A DNA stretch of 64,000 nt from Brevibacterium oceani (GTDB taxonomy: Bacteria; Actinomycetota; Actinomycetes; Actinomycetales; Brevibacteriaceae). Each line of letters begins with the position of its first letter. Within the stretch, counting starts at the first letter, position 1. The notes beneath the pieces were generated by a model. It was not told where the DNA came from. It saw only the letters and a list, made by a program, of their open reading frames with translations, and searched no databases. Shown one piece after another: positions 56,495-64,000 of the stretch. The stretch lies in contig NZ_JABKDE010000003.1 in NCBI RefSeq assembly GCF_013623835.1, positions 62,001 to 126,000 on the forward strand, written 5' to 3'. A program made the translations under genes and the position numbers.

Positions 56495-57091
56495 ATGGAC
56501 TTCACCAGCATCCTCATCTCCCTGGGCCCGCTCGCGCTCGTGGCGGTCGCGCTCATCGTCTTCGTGGAGAACGGCCTGCTCTTCCCGTTCCTGCCGGGCG
56601 ACAGCCTCGTGTTCGCGGCGGCGATCGTCGCCGGGGCGATCCACATCAACTGGATGCTCATCGCGGCCATCGCCGCGGTCGCCGCGTGGGCCGGGGGCGA
56701 GGTCGGCTATGCGGTCGGGCGCAGACTCGGTCCGCGGTTGTTCCGCGACGATGCCAAGATCCTCAAGACGAAACACCTCGACGAGGCGGCCCGGTTCTTC
56801 GCCAAATGGGGCAGCCTCTCGCTCGTGCTCGGTCGGTTCGTGCCGATCGTGCGCACGTTCATCGCCCCGGCCGCTGCCTCGGGTCACATGCCGCGGTCGA
56901 AGTTCTCGACCTGGAATGCCGTGAGCGCGGTGTTCTGGGCGGCGCTGTTCGGCCTCGGCGGGGCACTGTTCGGGTCGATCCCGTGGGTGGCCGACCATGT
57001 CGAGCTCATCGCGCTCGGCATCGTCGCCATCACGGTGGTCCCGATCGTCATCACCGCCCTCGCACGCCGACGGGCCGCCGCGCAGGAATAA
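56495..57091 (+). CDS. DedA-family membrane protein
   Basis: A 198-residue DedA protein. FVENGLLFPFLPGDSLVFAAAI is the first re-entrant segment with the Glu/Gly-Asp motif, and GRFVPIVRTFIAPAAASGHMPRSKF is the second, with the conserved Arg residues. Members act in phospholipid or undecaprenyl phosphate translocation and proton homeostasis. ATG 56495 has GGAGG directly upstream at short spacing. Divergent from the CDF gene. Confidence 0.88.
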   Translation: MDFTSILISLGPLALVAVALIVFVENGLLFPFLPGDSLVFAAAIVAGAIHINWMLIAAIAAVAAWAGGEVGYAVGRRLGPRLFRDDAKILKTKHLDEAARFFAKWGSLSLVLGRFVPIVRTFIAPAAASGHMPRSKFSTWNAVSAVFWAALFGLGGALFGSIPWVADHVELIALGIVAITVVPIVITALARRRAAAQE

Positions 57092-57190
57092 GGAGGCGGC
57101 CCGGCTGAACAAGCTGCCTCAACCTTTGGCAGCAGAGTGGCTGGCCGATCAATCCGCTCAATGCTGAGAGGCCGATGAGCTCACCACTCT

Positions 57191-57856
57191 TCACGAAGCA
57201 GCATCTCGGGTGGAACCCCCGGAGTGGCTGAAGAGAACGTCCGTCATGTGGTTTCGCGCGCGCTCGATGCCGGACAGGGCGGTCTTCCGAATCACCTCGG
57301 CCTCCCCAGTCATGATCGCATCGACAAGTCGGCCGTGATTGACCGCACTGTAAGGACGACCGAGTTCCCTCCGCAGATTGAGGCACCGTTCGATCTCTTC
57401 ATGAATCGACTGCACAGTCCGCGCCAGCAGCGGAATACCCGAAAGTTCGGCAATACGAACATGGAGCCGACTGTTGCGCGCGTTGCGCACCGGCGCCGAA
57501 GCATCTGGGTCGACGCTCTGAGAACTCAGCTCCTCGAGGTCGGCAAGCTCCTCGCTCGAAGCACGCTGAGAGGCCAGGACTGCAGCTTCGGGCTCGACCA
57601 ATGTACGCAGCGTATAGAGGTCGTGAATCTCAGCGAAGTCGATGGACTTGACGAAGGTGCCCCTCTTGGGCAGCACCACCACGAGCCCCTCACGGCGGAG
57701 GTTGTTGATTGCCTCCCGAACCGGAGTCCGGCTCATCTCATACTGCTCGGCGATATCCGAATCCGAGAGCACCGACCCCGGACGGAGGCGTGCCTCGACG
57801 ATATCCCTCTTCAGCCGGGAGTACGCCCGGTCCGCCATTGACACTTTCGCAACCAT
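57191..57856 (-). CDS. GntR-family regulator (FCD/FadR type)
   Basis: A 221-residue regulator. Residues 1-75 form the winged helix (MADRAYSRLKRDIVEARLRPGSVLSDSDIAEQYEMSRTPVREAINNLRREGLV, split over positions), followed by an all-helical FCD effector domain with the metal-binding HVRIAELSG and VNHGRLVDAIMTGEA His residues. ATG 57856 has AAAGGGAG upstream. It is divergent from the AbgT carrier gene, and TTTCATG-N11-CATGAAA lies between. It likely senses the substrate of the AbgT/opine dehydrogenase module. Confidence 0.9.
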   Translation of the reverse strand: MVAKVSMADRAYSRLKRDIVEARLRPGSVLSDSDIAEQYEMSRTPVREAINNLRREGLVVVLPKRGTFVKSIDFAEIHDLYTLRTLVEPEAAVLASQRASSEELADLEELSSQSVDPDASAPVRNARNSRLHVRIAELSGIPLLARTVQSIHEEIERCLNLRRELGRPYSAVNHGRLVDAIMTGEAEVIRKTALSGIERARNHMTDVLFSHSGGSTRDAAS

Positions 57857-57906
57857 CGAACACTCCCTTTCGGCCACACCTCAATGCCCGATCATGCGGC
57901 GCAGGG

Positions 57907-57973
57907 TTGACTTTTCCCGCACCGCGATCCTAGCATTCCTGTTATATATTTCATGTATGTGACCTGCATGAAA
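57907..57973. promoter_or_regulatory. Promoter and candidate GntR operator of the AbgT/opine unit
   Basis: TTTCATG (57949-57955) and CATGAAA (57967-57973) are perfect 7-bp inverted arms spaced by 11 nt. On the plus strand a possible -35 TTGACT is at 57907-57912 and a possible -10 TAGCAT at 57931-57936. The palindrome would then overlap the start region and could block transcription of AbgT. Confidence 0.5.
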
Positions 57974-58049
57974 CGTATTCGCCCTTCCGTCCTCGCTGAG
58001 GACCTCACCACAACGGAGTGCTATGAGTTCACAACCACAAGGAGGGTCG

Positions 58050-59645
58050 ATGACGCCCGAAGTCGAGACCGATCCGGGACCTGAGCAGGATCTCAACCCT
58101 GACAACCGCCTCTATCGCATCCTGAGCGCCATCGAACGAGCCGGGAACCGACTCCCCCATCCGTTCTGGCTGTTTGTCATCCTCTGTGCGCTCCTGGGTA
58201 TCACGAGCGCGATCATGGCCGGGTTCGGAGTGTCAGTGACACTCCCCGCCGATGGGTCAACGGCCGCGGTCAAGAATCTGTTCTCGGTCGACGGAGCTCT
58301 CTTCGCCATCGAGAATGCCCTGACGAACTACGCAACGTTTCCGCCTCTCGCGATGATCGTGGTCGTCCTCCTCGGCGTGAGCATCGCAGAGCGCAGCGGG
58401 ATGCTCACCGCCTTGCTGCGCGTGACAGTCGGACGCCTGCCGAAAGCATGGCTGACATTCTCGATCGCATTCGCCTCCATGATCGCGCACGTGATGTCGG
58501 ATTCCGCATATCTTGTGATGATTCCCCTCGGCGCACTGGCCTTCCGAGCTGCGGGTCGAAGCCCGCTGCTCGGCCTCATGGTTGCCTATGCGGCCACTGC
58601 GGTCGGGTTCAATGCGAGCCCGCTCGTCACGCCCTCGGATGCGATCCGGGCTTCGCTGTCGATGGCGGCCTCGCACATCGTTGACAAGGACTACGTTGTC
58701 ACGCCCTTCGCAACCTACTTCTTCACCGCCGCCTCTTCCGTCATCCTTTCGATCACGATTGCCGTCGTCGTCGATAAGCTGCTCAGTCGCCGTCCAGAGT
58801 TCTCCAAGAGCCGTCTTGAAGCAGATTTCACTGTGTCCGACCGGCTCTTCAACACGGACACGACCGCACAGACCAGCGGATCTGTGACTCTCAAGGCCGA
58901 CGAACGCCGCGGCCTCATCATCGCCGCGGTCGTCTTCGTCATCGCAGCGGGCGGCATCGCGCTCATGCTCATGCCAGGCTCACCCTTCCGCGGAGAGGGT
59001 GGCAGCATCATCCAATCCCCGGTCCTCAAGAACATCGCGATCTTCATCGCCATCGTCTTCGGACTGCTCGGCATCGTCTACGGACGGATCACGAAATCGA
59101 TCCCCACCCTCGGCGAGGTGCCGCCTGCGATGGCCGAGGGCATCCGCACGTTGGCACCAGTGCTTGTTCTGTTCTTCGTCGTAGCGCAGTTCCTCGCCTA
59201 CTTCGAGTGGACCAATATCGGGTCGGTCATCAGTGTCAATGGTGCTGAGCTGTTCAAACAGCTCAATGCCCCACACCTTGTGCTGCTGCTCCTCATCGTC
59301 GCCGCGATCTGCGTGCTCAATATGCTCATCACCAGTGGCTCAGCCATGTGGTCGATCCTCGCTCCCGTGCTCGTCCCGCTCGTGATGTACATCGGGATGC
59401 GGCCGGAATCGGCGATGGTCGCGTTCATGATCGGCGACTCTGTGACCAACTGCCTCACGCCGCTCAACGGCTATTTCGTGCTCGCCCTCGGATATGTCCA
59501 GCACTTCCGCAAAGGCGCCGGCGTCGGCACGATGCTCTCCTTCACGCTTCCGCTCGCCATTGCGGTGCTCATCGTATGGACGGCCTTCTTCGTCCTCTGG
59601 TATCTGCTCGGAATCCCACTCGGACCGGGCGTACCTGTGCGCTGA
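58050..59645 (+). CDS. AbgT-family carrier
   Basis: A 531-residue polytopic carrier of the AbgT family (p-aminobenzoyl-glutamate transporters, with some members exporting sulfonamides). HPFWLFVILCALLGITSA, IAERSGMLTALLRVT and AHVMSDSAYLVMIPLGALAFRAAGRSPLLG are characteristic, and VTNCLTPLNGYFVLALG is in the C-terminal half. ATG 58050 has AAGGAGGG at ideal spacing; an in-frame ATG at 58023 is the alternative. The opine-type dehydrogenase follows by 57 nt, so the carrier probably imports an amide- or imino-linked amino acid such as an opine or dipeptide-like molecule. Divergent from the GntR gene. Confidence 0.88.
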   Translation: MTPEVETDPGPEQDLNPDNRLYRILSAIERAGNRLPHPFWLFVILCALLGITSAIMAGFGVSVTLPADGSTAAVKNLFSVDGALFAIENALTNYATFPPLAMIVVVLLGVSIAERSGMLTALLRVTVGRLPKAWLTFSIAFASMIAHVMSDSAYLVMIPLGALAFRAAGRSPLLGLMVAYAATAVGFNASPLVTPSDAIRASLSMAASHIVDKDYVVTPFATYFFTAASSVILSITIAVVVDKLLSRRPEFSKSRLEADFTVSDRLFNTDTTAQTSGSVTLKADERRGLIIAAVVFVIAAGGIALMLMPGSPFRGEGGSIIQSPVLKNIAIFIAIVFGLLGIVYGRITKSIPTLGEVPPAMAEGIRTLAPVLVLFFVVAQFLAYFEWTNIGSVISVNGAELFKQLNAPHLVLLLLIVAAICVLNMLITSGSAMWSILAPVLVPLVMYIGMRPESAMVAFMIGDSVTNCLTPLNGYFVLALGYVQHFRKGAGVGTMLSFTLPLAIAVLIVWTAFFVLWYLLGIPLGPGVPVR

Positions 59646-59702
59646 CCGCGCCGTCCGCGGTACCAACGGCACAACTGCTGCCACAACGAAAGGAACAGAG
59701 AA

Positions 59703-60782
59703 ATGGGAACGATCGCCGTCATCGGCGCAGGCAATGTCGGACAGACGATTGCCGGACACATGACGTTGAATGGACATTCGGTCCGTCTGTACTCCGTCTG
59801 GGACCGAGAGTTCGAACCGATCCGTGATCGGGGAGGCATCGAACTCTTCGGAGATATCGAGGGCAAGGCGATGCCGAGGCTGCTCACGACCGACATCGAG
59901 GCCGCAGTGACCGGTGCCGAAGTCATCGTGGTGGCGGCACCCGCCTTCGCGCATCCCGGGCTTTCGGCATCGTTGGCACAGGTTCTGACGCCCGAGCAGC
60001 TCGTCGTCTTCCAGCCCACCGTGCTCGGCAGCGGTGTCGAACTGTCCCGGCAGTTCGCCCTGGAGAATCGTCGACCGAGCCTCATCGCAGAGAGTGCGAC
60101 GAGCCTCTACACGTGCCGACTCAAGGAGCCGGCACGTGTATTCGTCGGCGCGATCAAGGACTCGATACGTATCTCGAGCCTGCCGAACAGTCGGACGCAG
60201 GAGGTCATCGATCGCTTGACGCCCCTCTTCGGGGAGCACTACGCCGCGGCCGTCGACAGTCTTGCGGTCGGGCTGAGCAATTCGAATCCGATCTATCACG
60301 TCCCGCCGGCAGTCCTCAACTTCAAAACGGTCGAGGATGCTGATCGTCTGCCCCAGCACACACTGGTGACACCGCGGATCGCAGAGGCCATCGAGGCTCT
60401 GGATCAGGAGAGACTGTCACTGTCTTCGACTCTGCACACGGACACGACCGGATTCTGGCAGTTCCTCGCCGATGCCTATGGGGTCACCGAAGGCTCGTTC
60501 GTCGACCGCGTCGTCCAAGGGTATGGTCGGCAGGCGTTTCCGGAACCGGATTCGCTCACCCATCGCTACTTCACGGAAGACATCCCTTTCGGGTTGGTCA
60601 CATGGAGCTCGATCGGGCACGAGGCGGGCGTGGAAATGTCGCTCACCGACGGGTTCATCGCCATTGGCAGCGTTCTGTGCGGCGTTGACTTCCAGAAGAC
60701 CGGCCGCACCGTCGACTCACTGGGACTGACTGGAGCCACGGTCGAAGACATTCTCGATGTCTTTCGCCACGGCGTCCGCTGA
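59703..60782 (+). CDS. Opine/octopine-type dehydrogenase
   Basis: A 359-residue NAD(P)-dependent dehydrogenase. The N-terminal Rossmann motif is VIGAGNVGQTIAGHM, and the C-terminal octopine/nopaline dehydrogenase domain starts near residue 180 (GLSNSNPIYHVPPAVLN; the His is a candidate catalytic residue). It makes or splits an N-(1-carboxyalkyl)amino acid. With an AbgT carrier and a GntR regulator it probably breaks down an opine-like compound, but synthesis for export cannot be excluded. AAAGGAACAGAGAA precedes ATG 59703. Confidence 0.87.
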   Translation: MGTIAVIGAGNVGQTIAGHMTLNGHSVRLYSVWDREFEPIRDRGGIELFGDIEGKAMPRLLTTDIEAAVTGAEVIVVAAPAFAHPGLSASLAQVLTPEQLVVFQPTVLGSGVELSRQFALENRRPSLIAESATSLYTCRLKEPARVFVGAIKDSIRISSLPNSRTQEVIDRLTPLFGEHYAAAVDSLAVGLSNSNPIYHVPPAVLNFKTVEDADRLPQHTLVTPRIAEAIEALDQERLSLSSTLHTDTTGFWQFLADAYGVTEGSFVDRVVQGYGRQAFPEPDSLTHRYFTEDIPFGLVTWSSIGHEAGVEMSLTDGFIAIGSVLCGVDFQKTGRTVDSLGLTGATVEDILDVFRHGVR

Positions 60783-60799
60783 GAACGCGTCTGGCCGAA

Positions 60800-60835
60800 C
60801 GACGGCGCCCAGCCGATAGGCGATGGGCGCCGTCG
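60800..60835. terminator. Bidirectional hairpin terminator
   Basis: CGACGGCGCCCA (60800-60811) pairs perfectly with TGGGCGCCGTCG (60824-60835); the loop has an inner GCC/GGC pair. It lies between the convergent opine dehydrogenase and aspartase genes. Confidence 0.8.
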
Positions 60836-60886
60836 ATCCACGGTTCTCACGTGGCACCGGCCCGAAGACTCAGCCGGTCAGACTCC

Positions 60887-62443
60887 TCACTCCCCTTGAA
60901 CCGGCACCTCGTCGAGTTCACCGGTCATCTCATCCCGGGGAACCGCCTCGGCGCTGCCGGCGGAATTGTCCACGCTGTCATCGGCGGGCATCCCGGTCAG
61001 CCGTTCGGGGCTGAGGATCTCACCGAGCTGGTCCCGTTCGAGCAGACCGTGTTCGACGACGAGGTCGGAGATCGATTCGTTGCGCGCCAGCGCCTCCTTG
61101 GCCAGCTTCGCGGCGGACGCGTACCCGATGACCGGGGCGAGCGCGGTGATGACGGTGACCGAGCGGTCGACGATGTCCTCGAGCCGGTCCTCGTTGGCGG
61201 TGATCCCGGTGACGCAGTTGACGCGGAACGTCTGGCAGGCGCGCTCGAGCCAGGTAATCGACTGGAACAGAGAGTGGGCGATGATCGGTTCGAACGCGTT
61301 GAGCTGCAGCTGCCCGGCTTCGACGGCCATCGAGACGGTGACGTCGGCCCCGGCCACGGAGTAGGCGACCTGCGAGACCGCCTCGGGGATGACGGGATTG
61401 ACCTTGCCGGGCATGATCGATGACCCTGCCTGGCGGGCGGGCAGATTGATCTCGCCGAGGCCGGCCTGCGGTCCCGAGGACAGCAGACGCAGGTCATTGG
61501 CGATCTTCGACAGCTTCAGGGCGCTGCGCTTGAGCGCCCCGGAGAACGTGATGAAGACACCCGTATCGGAGGTCGATTCGACGAGGTCGCCGGCCGTGAC
61601 GAGGTCGAGTCCGGTGATCTCGCGCAGGTGTCTGATGACCGATTCCTTGTACCCGACGGGCGCGTTGATCGAGGTGCCGATCGCCGTCGCGCCCATGTTC
61701 ACCTCGCCGAGGAGGGCGACGGCTTCCTCGAGGCGCTGCACATCCTCACGCAGCGTCGTTGCGAACGCCGTGAACTCCTGACCGAGGGTCATCGGCACCG
61801 CATCCTGGAGCTGGGTGCGACCGACCTTGACGATGTGCGCGAACTCGCGACCCTTGGCCGCGAACGCGTCGGCGAGGAGGGTGAGCTCCTGCAGCAGGTT
61901 CTGCAGTGAGAACGCCAAGGCGATCTTGATCGCCGTCGGGTAGGTGTCGTTCGTCGACTGGCTGTGGTTCGTGTGATCGTTCGGGTTGAGGAACGTGTAG
62001 TCGCCCTTGGGGTGACCGCCGATCTCGAGGGCGCGGTTGGTGATGACCTCGTTGGCGTTCATGTTCGTCGAGGTTCCGGCTCCGCCCTGGACGACGCCGA
62101 CGGTGAACTGGTCATGGAGTCGGCCGGCCTTGATCTCCTCGCACGCGGAGTCGATGAGGTTGGCACGCTGTTCGTCGAGCGCTCCGATCTCGGCGTTCGC
62201 CCGGGCCGCGGCCTGCTTGACGCAGGCGAAGGCGCGGATGAAGTCGGGATAGACATTGATCGGGCGGCGGGTGATCGGGAAGTTCTCGTTCGCCCGGGCC
62301 GTGTGCACGCCCCAGTACGCGGTATCGGGGATCTCGAGGCTGCAGATCGAGTCGGTCTCGGTGCGGGTGGGAGCAGCCTGCGGGTTCTGGGCTGTCAGAG
62401 GAATCGAAGCGGTCTGCGGTGAGGATGAAGTCGACTCAGTCAT
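60887..62443 (-). CDS. aspA: Aspartate ammonia-lyase (aspartase)
   Basis: A 518-residue member of the aspartase/fumarase superfamily that converts L-aspartate to fumarate and ammonia. GSSIMPGKVNP is the signature loop that closes over the active site. NPNDHTNHSQSTNDTYPTA and VGRTQLQDAVPMTLGQEF are the other two conserved blocks. An N-terminal extension of about 35 residues and an acidic C-terminal tail exceed the usual 470-residue length. The alternative fumarase role is less likely because the signature loop and HT/HS region read as aspartase. It follows the flavin monooxygenase on the same strand (50-nt gap). Confidence 0.88.
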   Translation of the reverse strand: MTESTSSSPQTASIPLTAQNPQAAPTRTETDSICSLEIPDTAYWGVHTARANENFPITRRPINVYPDFIRAFACVKQAAARANAEIGALDEQRANLIDSACEEIKAGRLHDQFTVGVVQGGAGTSTNMNANEVITNRALEIGGHPKGDYTFLNPNDHTNHSQSTNDTYPTAIKIALAFSLQNLLQELTLLADAFAAKGREFAHIVKVGRTQLQDAVPMTLGQEFTAFATTLREDVQRLEEAVALLGEVNMGATAIGTSINAPVGYKESVIRHLREITGLDLVTAGDLVESTSDTGVFITFSGALKRSALKLSKIANDLRLLSSGPQAGLGEINLPARQAGSSIMPGKVNPVIPEAVSQVAYSVAGADVTVSMAVEAGQLQLNAFEPIIAHSLFQSITWLERACQTFRVNCVTGITANEDRLEDIVDRSVTVITALAPVIGYASAAKLAKEALARNESISDLVVEHGLLERDQLGEILSPERLTGMPADDSVDNSAGSAEAVPRDEMTGELDEVPVQGE

Positions 62444-62493
62444 AGTGTCTTCAGACTCTCACATTTCGATCGCCGACCGAAGGCGGACAACCC

Positions 62494-63786
62494 TCATGAC
62501 ACAGCCTCGGCGAAGTCAGCTGCGTGAACCGGCGAGTAGTCGCGGTACATCCGCTGAATCCCGATCTGGTCGGCGAGGTACTTCGCGTCGTGCCACACTC
62601 CCCAAATGAAGCTCGAGCCGCGCCGCGACAGCCAAGGCAGACCGAGGAAGTACATGCCGGGAACCGGGCTGACTCCGCGCTTCTGCACCGGGTAGCCGCG
62701 TTCGTCGAGGACACCCTCGACGCTGAGCCAGGAGTAGTCGACTCCGAATCCGGTCGCCCAGATCACGGTCCGAATTCCTGCAGCGGCAAGGTCGAGTTCG
62801 CGGATCGGGTCGCTGACGCACTCCGGGTCGGGACCGAGGATATGCGCTTCCGGTTCGGGCGGCAGGTCGAGCCCGTTGCGTTCGATGAATTCGTCGGCCT
62901 CACGCAGCAGTGAGAGGTAGTTTTCGTCGCCTCGGGCGATGTTCGCCTGGAGGTCGGCGCCAATCTGCAGCTTGCCGTCGGCATAGGCATTCGCCCGGCC
63001 GAGCAGCGTGATTCCCGAGCTCGCGAGGTCGCGGAAGTCGACGGTGTGTCCGCCTTGAGCCCCGCTGACGGCGATCGTGACATGCTCCGCCCCGGCCGGC
63101 GGTGTGGCCATGTCCCACTTGCCGAGCACTCCGAGCCACCAGCAGAAGTCGCGATTGCGGTAGGCGCGCGGCGGCCTGTCGTGCGGACCGACGGCGAGGT
63201 GGACCGGCCGGCCCGAGCGCTGGATCTCGGCAGCGATCTGGACGCCAGAGGACCCGGCGCCGACGACGAGGACTCCGCCGTCGTCGAGCTGCTCGGGGTT
63301 CTTGTAGGAGTTCGAGTGGATCTGGGTCAGTCCCACCTCGGCGGGAATGATGTCGGGGATCCGCGGGGTCTGGAACGGACCCGTCGCGGCGACGACGTAG
63401 TCGGCGTCGATGATGCCGGCATCCGTGGTCACCCGGAAGCCGCGGGACCCTTCGTTCTCGGTCACCGAGGTGGCGCTGACCCCGGTGCGCACCGGCAGGT
63501 CCTTGTCATCGACGAGGGTCTGGAAGTAGTCGGCGACCTGCCCTTTGGTGGCGAATCCGTCGGCGTCGGTGTCGGCGAATTCCTGTGTGGGGAACCGGTC
63601 GTGCCAGGCCGGCCCGTTGGCGACGAGGGAGTCCCAGCGGCGAGAGCGCCAGGCTTCTGCGACGCGGTCCTTCTCGAGGACGATGTGGGCCACTCCCCGA
63701 TCGCTGAGATGTTCGCTCATCGCGATTCCGGCCTGGCCGCCGCCGATGACGACGACTTCGGTGGTTTCTGCGGCTGTGTTCGACAT
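62494..63786 (-). CDS. Flavin-containing monooxygenase
   Basis: A 430-residue FAD/NADPH enzyme. The FAD motif is VVVIGGGQAGIAMSEHL, the NADPH motif GVLVVGAGSSGVQIAAEI, and YFQTLVDDKDLPVRTG links them. The ATG motif appears as VVAATGPFQTPRIPD and VIWATGFGVDYSWL. It oxygenates a soft nucleophile (N, S) or a ketone. ATG 63786 has GAAGG 7 nt upstream. The 25-bp palindrome at 63919-63943 lies 133 nt before the start and suggests repression by a TetR-like or similar regulator outside the window. Co-transcription with aspA is possible but not proven. Confidence 0.87.
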   Translation of the reverse strand: MSNTAAETTEVVVIGGGQAGIAMSEHLSDRGVAHIVLEKDRVAEAWRSRRWDSLVANGPAWHDRFPTQEFADTDADGFATKGQVADYFQTLVDDKDLPVRTGVSATSVTENEGSRGFRVTTDAGIIDADYVVAATGPFQTPRIPDIIPAEVGLTQIHSNSYKNPEQLDDGGVLVVGAGSSGVQIAAEIQRSGRPVHLAVGPHDRPPRAYRNRDFCWWLGVLGKWDMATPPAGAEHVTIAVSGAQGGHTVDFRDLASSGITLLGRANAYADGKLQIGADLQANIARGDENYLSLLREADEFIERNGLDLPPEPEAHILGPDPECVSDPIRELDLAAAGIRTVIWATGFGVDYSWLSVEGVLDERGYPVQKRGVSPVPGMYFLGLPWLSRRGSSFIWGVWHDAKYLADQIGIQRMYRDYSPVHAADFAEAVS

Positions 63787-63918
63787 GGACACCCTTCCGT
63801 CGGTGCCGCGTTGGGACGGCACGTGCTTCGTTGCTGGTGGGCACAACTTCGTCGTTGCCCTGACGCCCTCCAGCAAACCGCAGGTGAGAGTGGCATTGCC
63901 AATAGTTCTTCACGGTCC

Positions 63919-63943
63919 ACTGCATCTTATGAATAGATGCAGT
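63919..63943. promoter_or_regulatory. 25-bp palindrome upstream of the monooxygenase gene
   Basis: ACTGCATCT-TATGAAT-AGATGCAGT has perfect 9-bp arms and a 7-nt centre. The size suits a TetR or MarR dimer. No regulator is visible up to the window end at 64000. Confidence 0.6.
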
Positions 63944-64000
63944 CCACAGAAGTCAATCACTTAGAGGTATCGAACACCGCACCTTTCGGTCCGTGAGGGA

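Noticed and set aside
60887..62443. Fumarase C reading of the lyase
   Set aside because: The signature and flanking blocks fit aspartase better; this cannot be made certain by eye, so it is kept as aspartase with a note.

Overview
The window is high-GC DNA (by eye about 65% G+C) whose gene content (NCS1 permease, Nramp-like carriers, hydantoinase/amidase cluster, FAD amine oxidase, actinobacterial Lgt, SNF2 helicase, leaderless promoters) fits a chromosomal segment of an aerobic soil or cheese-type actinobacterium. Brevibacterium is my best guess, from gene content alone and without a database search. I see no rRNA, tRNA, CRISPR array, insertion sequence or prophage. The segment is metabolic and transport-rich.

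Layout. 1-4.4 kb: 3' end of a LysR gene, then thiolase, family III CoA-transferase and acyl-CoA dehydrogenase. 4.7-6.1 kb: NCS1 permease. 6.4-19.4 kb: a coherent catabolic island: Nramp-like carrier plus 2-hydroxyacid dehydrogenase; an intruding AAA/DUF4143 ATPase with its own array of three palindromes; a DapA-like lyase and aldo/keto reductase; a fused DUF1537 kinase-PdxA2; a DeoR regulator; a sialidase-like BNR protein; a second Nramp-like carrier; and a TauE/SafE carrier. A repeated half-site pair TGCGYR-N3-YRYGCA lies at all the main promoters of this island, so I read it as one DeoR regulon, probably for a four-carbon sugar acid or a larger compound that yields one. 19.6-21.2 kb: secreted lipase.

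21.3-29 kb: a minus-strand nitrogen cluster (LysR, MHS-type MFS carrier, M20 amidohydrolase, amidase, DUF1345-like membrane protein, second amidase). 29.2-36.4 kb: lgt, a leaderless hotdog thioesterase, two aminotransferases, a cupin and a PuuB-like FAD oxidase, with a perfect 26-bp inverted repeat before the second aminotransferase. 36.4-40.1 kb: a heterodimeric ABC exporter-fold pair behind a Fur/Zur-like box. 40.3-43.9 kb: a protein with two HNH-associated repeats, a small membrane protein, a small multidrug exporter with a MerR-type 19-bp-spacer promoter, its MerR (TipA-like) regulator and a HAD dehalogenase.

43.9-46.6 kb: a frameshifted MHS carrier and an ArgE/DapE-type deacylase. 46.8-51 kb: small SRPBCC, VOC and SnoaL-like proteins, and a divergent NimT-like exporter/AraC pair. 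51.2-57.1 kb: SNF2 helicase, SHOCT protein, CDF cation carrier, DedA. 57.2-60.8 kb: GntR, AbgT carrier and opine-type dehydrogenase, a likely opine or amidated amino acid module. 60.9-63.8 kb: aspartase and a flavin monooxygenase behind a 25-bp palindrome.

The best candidates for something undescribed are the DeoR regulon at 6.3-19.4 kb (fused kinase-PdxA2, two Nramp-like carriers without the DPGN metal motif, a cytosolic sialidase-like protein) and the AAA/DUF4143 gene preceded by three 18-bp palindromes at an exact 40-bp period.
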